From Thermoplasmata archaeon (lineage in GTDB: Archaea; Thermoplasmatota; Thermoplasmata; Lutacidiplasmatales; UBA184), in assembly GCA_030038095.1 (NCBI GenBank), contig JASHPK010000023.1:1-63816 (forward strand): DNA of 63,816 nt, given 5' to 3'. How positions within the stretch are numbered: the first letter of the stretch is position 1; each line of letters opens with the position of its first letter. Shown piece after piece: positions 59,228 through 63,816 of this stretch. The position numbers and the translations under genes were made by a program. The notes under the pieces are model-generated. The model did not search any database and was not told the origin of the DNA. It worked only from the letters and a program-made list of their open reading frames with translations.

Positions 59228-60538
59228 ATGGCCGGAGCGGACCCGTCGGCCCCGCCGACCCCCCGGCTCCGCCAGAAGATCCGCACCCGGAACGCCGTGG
59301 CGCTCTACGTGAGCTCCGTCGTCGGTCCGGGGATCCTGGTGCTGCCCGGGCTGGCCGCCCAGGTCGCCGGCCCCGCCTCCCTGCTGGCCTGGGGCTTGCT
59401 CGGGATCGCGAGCATTGCCTTCGCGCTCACGTTCGCCTCGCTGTCCAGCCGGCGGCCCGAGTCGGGAGGGATCTACGGGTTCGCGCGGGAAGCCTTCGGT
59501 CGCCCGGTCGCCGCGATCACCGGCTGGCTGTTCCTGGCCTGGGCTTGGATCGGGGCCCCATCGGTGGCGTTGATCGCCGCCTCCTACCTCAGCTATGCGT
59601 TCTCGCTTCCGCGGGCGGTCGGGTTCCTGATCGGTTTCGGGGTCATGGCCCTTGCGTTCGGGGTCAACCTCCGGGGGATCGTCCTCAGCAATCGGGTGCA
59701 GTTGGCCGTGATCGGCTCGATCGTGGCCTTCTTGCTCGTCGTGCTCTCGGTCGCTTCGTTCCACGTCGAGGCGAGCAACTTCCGACCGCTTCTGCCGAAC
59801 GGGTGGGTCCCCGTGGGCACCGCCGCGGCGCTGATCTTCTGGACCTACCTCGGCTACGAGAACGTCTCCAACGTCGCGGAAGAGTTCGAGCACCCGGAGC
59901 GCGATTTCCTACGGAGCGTCTGGATCAGCGTCGCGGTGGTGGGCCTGCTCTATTTTGCCCTCGCGTTCGTGACGGTCGGCACCGGGGCGTACCACGCCGG
60001 TCAGGGGACCGCCCCGTTCGCCCGGATTCTCGGCGACTCCTTCGGCGGGGCGGGCGCGGTGGGAGCCGCGATCCTCTCCCTCGTGATCGTCTTCGCGGTG
60101 GTTAACGCCTACGTCACGGGCATGTCCCGGGTCCTGTATGCCGCGGCGAAGGACGGAGGACTGCCTCGGGCCTTCGCGCGGCTCCATCCGAGGACGCTCG
60201 TTCCCGACCTCGCGATGGTCCTGCTGCTCTCGGGGGCGGGCGTCGTGCTCCTGTGCTTCTATCTGGGGAACGTAACGCTCGCGACCGCCTTGCTCACCGC
60301 GGGGGGCGCCGCGCTCTCCGTCTACGTCATCGGCTCGGCGGCCGGCTTGCGGATCCGCCTGAGCGAGGGGCGGGCCGGGCGACGGCTGGCGGTCCTCGCG
60401 GCCGTCTCCTTGGTCTTCTCCGGGGCACTGCTCGCCTTCGTAGGGCTCCCGCTGATCGCGAGTGCGGCGGTCGTCGGAACCGGGGCGGCCTATCTCTACC
60501 TGTCCCGGCGGGTGAGACCCTCGACCGTCTCGAACTAG
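59228..60538 (+). CDS. APC-superfamily amino acid permease
   Basis: A 436-aa transporter with about twelve hydrophobic helices. The N-terminal RNAVALYVSSVVGPGILVLPG is the APC substrate/sodium-binding helix 1 (GxG unwound motif). RRPESGGIYGFAREAFGRPVA is the conserved loop after helix 2, and TYLGYENVSNVAEEFEHPERDF is typical of helix 6-7. The exact amino acid or amine is unknown. ATG 59228 precedes a short Pro-rich cytoplasmic tail. Confidence 0.9.
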   Translation: MAGADPSAPPTPRLRQKIRTRNAVALYVSSVVGPGILVLPGLAAQVAGPASLLAWGLLGIASIAFALTFASLSSRRPESGGIYGFAREAFGRPVAAITGWLFLAWAWIGAPSVALIAASYLSYAFSLPRAVGFLIGFGVMALAFGVNLRGIVLSNRVQLAVIGSIVAFLLVVLSVASFHVEASNFRPLLPNGWVPVGTAAALIFWTYLGYENVSNVAEEFEHPERDFLRSVWISVAVVGLLYFALAFVTVGTGAYHAGQGTAPFARILGDSFGGAGAVGAAILSLVIVFAVVNAYVTGMSRVLYAAAKDGGLPRAFARLHPRTLVPDLAMVLLLSGAGVVLLCFYLGNVTLATALLTAGGAALSVYVIGSAAGLRIRLSEGRAGRRLAVLAAVSLVFSGALLAFVGLPLIASAAVVGTGAAYLYLSRRVRPSTVSN

Positions 60539-60622
60539 GGCGGCCGGAGTCCCGTGCCGGCCCGTGGGCCGGACGGATCGCGCAGCCTGAGGACTAATGA
60601 AGGGCCTCGAGTTGGCGGGGGT

Positions 60623-60904
60623 ATGCAGAGCTCGATGGCCCAACTGCCCAGCTGGTACCGCGCACTGGCCGTGCTGGTCGGAGTCATCTCGATCGCGCTG
60701 GCCTTTGTGGTCCTGATTGACCCCGCGCTTGCGGTCGCGACCCTGATCCTGCTGCTCGGATTCGCGCTCTTGGTGATCGGGATCGACCGCGTCATCGCCG
60801 GGATCACGGGGCATCCGTTCGGCTGGATGCCGGTGGCGCTCCCGCCGACCGGCCCGGGCGCCCCGCCCGCTCGGGGCCCGAACCCACCCACTCCACCGCA
60901 GTAG
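60623..60904 (+). CDS. Small two-helix membrane protein
   Basis: A 93-aa protein with two hydrophobic helices (WYRALAVLVGVISIALAFVVLI and AVATLILLLGFALLVIGIDRVI) and a Pro-rich C-terminal tail. The pattern resembles half of a DUF308/HdeD-type protein (GIDRVIAGITG is typical). Function unknown. It follows the permease by 84 nt and may be cotranscribed. Confidence 0.7.
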   Translation: MQSSMAQLPSWYRALAVLVGVISIALAFVVLIDPALAVATLILLLGFALLVIGIDRVIAGITGHPFGWMPVALPPTGPGAPPARGPNPPTPPQ

Positions 60905-60945
60905 GCGAGGGCGGTCGACGGGCCCCCCGCGGGGCGGGCGTCGCT

Positions 60946-61728
60946 TCAGGACGGTCGGGCGGCCCGCCGATCGAGGGTCCTCCAACGCTCCGGGTTCGAG
61001 AATCCCCTCAGGAACTTCGCCCAGAAGATCGGTGTGTAGAGGATGTTCCGGAGCTTCCGGCTGTTGAGGTGGATCAGCAGGATCACCAGGAACGAGTAGG
61101 CGATCTCGTAGGGGCTCCAGCCCGCGACGAGCCGTGTCTGCGCTCCCTGCCACTCGGGCCAGGTGGGAACCGAACGATAGGTGCCCCGATGCTCCATGGC
61201 GTCCGGGACGTAGCGGACCTTCTCGTGCTGTCGCCGCACGGCGCGCCGGAAGGCGATCGTCTCCTGTCCCTGCGCCTCCCGGGCCATCCCGGCGCGACGC
61301 CCCCAGTCGACCCGGAACAACGTGAGCCCCAGCGGCAAGCCGTACTCGAACGGGTGGCCGATCGCCCCGCCGACCACCGCCGCGGTGCGCGGGCGGCGGA
61401 GCTCGGCGACGGCCCGGGAGAAGAAGTCCGAACGACGGAGGATGACGTCGCCGTCCACGAAGAGCGCGAGTTCCGTGTCGGCGAGCTCCATCGCCCGGAG
61501 CCGGGCCTCGCCCACCCCGCTCTCCTCCGAGCGCACGCGGGCGCCGAATCGCTCGGCGATCGTGGGGGTCCCGTCGGTGCTGAACCGGTCGACGACGATG
61601 AGGTGATGGACCGGCACCATCGCACGGACCGCCGTGAGGCACTCCTCGAGGTGGGCAGCGGAATTGAAGGTCACGAGGAGGACGTCGACGGGTCCGACGC
61701 CCACGGCAGGATCCTCGGACCCGGACAC
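60946..61728 (-). CDS. Family 2 glycosyltransferase
   Basis: A 260-aa GT-A glycosyltransferase. VDVLLVTFNSAAHLEECLTAV starts the nucleotide-sugar fold, HHLIVVDRFSTDGTPTIAERFG holds the first Asp, and LALFVDGDVILRRSDFF the DxD-type metal motif. A C-terminal hydrophobic helix (PYEIAYSFLVILLIHLN) anchors it to the membrane. It probably adds sugars to lipids or surface proteins, fitting the many N-x-S/T sites in the window's surface proteins. It is a lone gene, convergent with the small membrane gene. Confidence 0.87.
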   Translation of the reverse strand: MSGSEDPAVGVGPVDVLLVTFNSAAHLEECLTAVRAMVPVHHLIVVDRFSTDGTPTIAERFGARVRSEESGVGEARLRAMELADTELALFVDGDVILRRSDFFSRAVAELRRPRTAAVVGGAIGHPFEYGLPLGLTLFRVDWGRRAGMAREAQGQETIAFRRAVRRQHEKVRYVPDAMEHRGTYRSVPTWPEWQGAQTRLVAGWSPYEIAYSFLVILLIHLNSRKLRNILYTPIFWAKFLRGFSNPERWRTLDRRAARPS

Positions 61729-61796
61729 GCGGCGCGAATCGAGAGGGAGCCGATATACCGTTCTCTCCGCCCGAGCGACGCTCCGACCGGAACCTA

Positions 61797-61843
61797 GAGC
61801 TATTACGAGGGGGATCTCGTGAGGGCCGGCGGCGAACCGGCCC
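61797..61843 (+). promoter_or_regulatory. Promoter and palindromes of the small ORF at 61845
   Basis: After the TATA-like GCTATTA (61798-61804) come ACGAG/CTCGT (61806-61820) and the perfect 7-bp repeat GGGCCGG (61823-61829) / CCGGCCC (61837-61843), which ends one base before ATG 61845. The second covers the expected transcription start. Operator or leader hairpin. Confidence 0.4.
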
Positions 61844-61844
61844 G

Positions 61845-62078
61845 ATGAAGATCTACTCCGAGCGGCTGTTCCTGAAGTACCTCTTCTCGAACCACGGCCT
61901 CTGTTTCGGCGTGGACCTGAGGACCCGATCGTATCTCTTCCTGGTGTCGAAGCGTGGGGTAGTGCTCGAGCGACGTCCCGTCGGCGACAAGGTCGTGGAG
62001 AACCTCAACTACGAGATCCCCGCCATCGTGGCGGCCCTGGAGGCGGAGCACCATACCGGCGGCCCCGCCATCCCTTAG
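61845..62078 (+). CDS. Small conserved-looking hypothetical protein
   Basis: A 77-aa protein, MKIYSERLFLKYLFSNHGLC then VDLRTRSYLFLVSKRGVVLE, mixed strands and helices, ending in a helix YEIPAIVAALEAE. Its less-than-average Pro/Ala content and clean start support a real gene. No family recognised. It stands alone between the glycosyltransferase and the membrane cluster. Confidence 0.6.
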   Translation: MKIYSERLFLKYLFSNHGLCFGVDLRTRSYLFLVSKRGVVLERRPVGDKVVENLNYEIPAIVAALEAEHHTGGPAIP

Positions 62079-62113
62079 GCTCTCGGCGAACCGAAAGCCC
62101 TCCTTCGCGGCCC

Positions 62114-62341
62114 CTACGGGGACTGCGGAGGGACCGGGTTCGGGTGCTGCTGAAGGTATCGGTGCCCGAGCAGCCAGCCGATCAGCCCGAACAGGACTCC
62201 GCCCACGACCCCGCCGATCACGAGGTACTCGATCGCGTGGACGAGGTCGCTCAGCCCGAGATACCCGAGCTGCTGGGCCAAGAGGACGAACGCGACCCCG
62301 AGTACGACCCCGGACTCGGCCGCGTACGACGTCGCGCTCAT
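62114..62341 (-). CDS. Small two-helix membrane protein
   Basis: A 75-aa protein with two hydrophobic helices (SGVVLGVAFVLLAQQLGYL and YLVIGGVVGGVLFGLIGWLLG) and a Pro-rich end. Its ATG overlaps the stop of the neighbouring Pro-tailed membrane gene, so the two are co-translated. Function unknown; a subunit of a small membrane complex is inferred. Confidence 0.65.
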   Translation of the reverse strand: MSATSYAAESGVVLGVAFVLLAQQLGYLGLSDLVHAIEYLVIGGVVGGVLFGLIGWLLGHRYLQQHPNPVPPQSP

Positions 62342-63105
62342 GAGCTGCCTCCCGGAGGGGTCGACGGTTCGGGAGGAGGAGGGGGCGGGGTCGAGGGCGG
62401 CGGGACCGGCGCGGCTGCCGAGGACGAGGGCGGGGACGGCGGGGCGGACGGGGGCGGCGAGGCCGGGGGTGGAGGCGGCGCCTTCGAGGGCGTGGACCGG
62501 AGGGCCGCTTGCCGACCGGATCGCGCCACAGCGATCGCCTCGACGATCACGATCAGGATCAGCAGGATCGGCACGATGGCACCGATGGAGTACGGGGGTA
62601 CCAGGTGCACGAAGAAGCTCTCGCTCCACACCGTCGAGCCGTTCGCGGAGAAGAGCGTGGCCGTGAGCTTGTAGGTCCCCGCGAGCACGTACTCGATCGC
62701 GCCGACCGACCAGTTCATGTCGAACGAACCGCTCGATGCGGTCGCCCCTTGGATGGGCGGGACGTCCCGAGTGGCGAGCGCGAACCCGAAGTAGGTCATC
62801 GCGAGCCGGGCGTCGGTGAGGCTGAAGCCGGGCGGAGAGTCCGTGTAGTTCCAGAAGTAGCGCACCGTGACCTGGGTGTAGGAGCTCAGCGTGATCGCCG
62901 ACGAGGTGCTCCCCGCGCCGGCCACGTTGGCCCCGTTCCAGTAGACGTTGGCCGAGAATCCGGGCCCGACGGCCGGTCGTGCCTCGGTCGGTCGGGCCGC
63001 CGGGGCCGCCGCGGCGAGCGGTAGCGCGGGCAGGGCGAGCAGGAAGACGATCGCGGGGACCAACGCGAGGATCAGGATCGGTCGCCAGCGGTTCAACCCG
63101 ATCAT
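62338..63105 (-). CDS. Secreted-domain membrane protein with proline-rich cytoplasmic tail
   Basis: A 255-aa protein. Residues ~8-38 are a signal/anchor helix (ILILALVPAIVFLLALPAL). An extracellular beta domain (~45-165) has N-x-S/T sites. A second helix (GAIVPILLILIVIVEAIAVA, ~175) leads into an ~60-residue tail almost wholly Pro/Ser/Ala, like a flexible spacer. TTGATTACC at 63134-63142 may be its promoter, ~32 nt upstream. No family is recognised; it forms an operon with the small two-helix gene. Confidence 0.72.
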   Translation of the reverse strand: MIGLNRWRPILILALVPAIVFLLALPALPLAAAAPAARPTEARPAVGPGFSANVYWNGANVAGAGSTSSAITLSSYTQVTVRYFWNYTDSPPGFSLTDARLAMTYFGFALATRDVPPIQGATASSGSFDMNWSVGAIEYVLAGTYKLTATLFSANGSTVWSESFFVHLVPPYSIGAIVPILLILIVIVEAIAVARSGRQAALRSTPSKAPPPPPASPPPSAPPSPPSSSAAAPVPPPSTPPPPPPEPSTPPGGSS

Positions 63106-63171
63106 GTCTGGGCGGGGGCACCTCGGACCGGGGTAATCAATCTATGGATTCCGGCTGCGGCGGGGATCCGT

Positions 63172-63816
63172 TCATGCGTCGCCGGGAACGGGCGCGCCCG
63201 TGGAGGCGAATTTCGCCGTGAGCGCGCGCAGCTCCGACTCGCCCAGCAGCTTCGGATTGACGTAGATCCACGCGCGGGCGTCGTGGGCCTTGAGGACCGC
63301 ATCGAACGCGACGAGCTGGTTCAGGACCCGCTCGAGGCCGTGGATTCGCACGAGGTACTCGATTCCCTCGAGGAAGAAGACCGAAACCCTCCGTTCCATG
63401 AGCGACTTCTCGAAGAACGCCTCGAGCCCGGGCAGATCGCCCGGTTTCAGCGTCGCGCCATGGCCGAAGTTCGTGAGCCAATGAATCTCGACGGGGCGGC
63501 CTCCCAGGTACGCGCGGACCCTCTCGGGCGACTCGCGCACGACGCAGACCCCTTGATGGCCCGCGGCCGAGGCATCGAGGAACGTCTGCAGCGACGGTAA
63601 GAAGGAGGTACCCACCTCGATCTCGATCCCGCCCGAGGGTGGGGGCGGGGGAGGCGGCGGCGCGGGCGCCTCGGCGATCGGCTCCGGGATGACGGGGGAA
63701 GCCGGGGGTGGCCCGAGCGTGAGCTCAGGCGCCGGTGGACCCTCGACCGATTCGGGAGGTACCGGTGGACGCGGAACCTCGGACGGCGGGACGGCGGAAA
63801 CGTCGGGCGACGGTGC
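63172..63816 (-). CDS. DUF835-domain protein (partial)
   Basis: The C-terminal 214 codons of a longer gene; the N-terminus lies beyond the right edge. The first ~65 residues visible are Pro-rich linker. After them a DUF835-type domain starts IEIEVGTSFLPSLQTFLD and continues with VCVVRESPERVRAYLGGRP, HWLTNFGHGATLKPGDL, SVFFLEGIEYLVRIHGLE and ARAWIYVNPKLLGESELRAL. DUF835 is an archaeal signal-type domain often joined to others by linkers. Function unknown. It reads toward the Pro-tailed membrane gene, 66 nt away. Confidence 0.78.
   Translation of the reverse strand, partial: APSPDVSAVPPSEVPRPPVPPESVEGPPAPELTLGPPPASPVIPEPIAEAPAPPPPPPPPSGGIEIEVGTSFLPSLQTFLDASAAGHQGVCVVRESPERVRAYLGGRPVEIHWLTNFGHGATLKPGDLPGLEAFFEKSLMERRVSVFFLEGIEYLVRIHGLERVLNQLVAFDAVLKAHDARAWIYVNPKLLGESELRALTAKFASTGAPVPGDA

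Noticed and set aside
1-63816. tRNA or rRNA genes and CRISPR arrays
   Set aside because: No tRNA T-loop with matching arms, no rRNA core motifs and no regularly spaced repeats were seen by eye; a covariance-model search would be the proper test.

Overview
The window is GC-rich archaeal chromosome. It carries archaeal ribosomal proteins (L1, L10/P0, L12/P1, L15e, L20A/LX, L44e, S27e), the KEOPS subunit Pcc1, both prefoldin subunits, a GINS subunit, fibrillarin with Nop5, Nop10, aIF2-alpha, Trm56, DRG and YchF GTPases, and mevalonate kinase with a GGPP-synthase-type prenyltransferase. Many starts are GTG or TTG lying about 25 nt from a TTAA or TATA-like box, the pattern of leaderless archaeal transcripts. 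The surface proteins (tandem beta-repeat protein, PNGase-A-like protein, YVTN-like propeller, pilin-anchored substrate-binding protein) and the cytochrome bd oxidase point to a Thermoplasmata-like (Thermoplasmatota) lineage. This placement is inference; no rRNA gene is present. I recognised no tRNA, rRNA, CRISPR array or intact insertion sequence.

Layout. 1-22 kb is dense housekeeping: a partial TPR protein, prenyl synthase, prefoldin beta, pcc1, purB, carbamate kinase, a PP-loop amidotransferase-like protein, a HAD phosphatase, DUF92, queC, mscL, argS, a ThiI-like protein without its PP-loop, a GMC oxidoreductase, rpl20A, prefoldin alpha, ftsY, trmJ, rpl15e, a Toprim protein, GINS, a MidA-like methyltransferase and a PAC2 protein. 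20.6-25.2 kb is a same-strand block of three RecA/KaiC-like proteins, only one with a full Walker A, behind a large VirB4/HerA-like ATPase. 25-37 kb returns to information processing: DRG, fibrillarin-Nop5-purF, rplA-rplJ-rpl12, L44e-S27e-aIF2alpha-Nop10, trm56-mevalonate kinase, YchF and the cobalamin adenosyltransferase.

37-63.8 kb is the accessory part, with longer intergenic stretches. It holds a ribbon-helix-helix regulator with an apparent operator, a type-IV-pilin/PstS fusion, a decayed DHFR/RibD-like gene, a giant surface protein, a divergent pair of M29-like peptidase paralogues, a beta-propeller, an amidohydrolase, cytochrome bd oxidase (cydAB), a PNGase-A-like protein, an ABC-2 exporter, an amino-acid permease, a glycosyltransferase and a small membrane/DUF835 cluster running off the right end.

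The most unusual points are the three-member RecA/KaiC plus VirB4-like cluster, the pilin/phosphate-binding fusion, the catalytically degenerate ThiI, the divergent M29-like pair that seems to lack metal ligands, the shared divergent leaderless promoter near 1040, and palindromes between TATA box and start codon at several genes.
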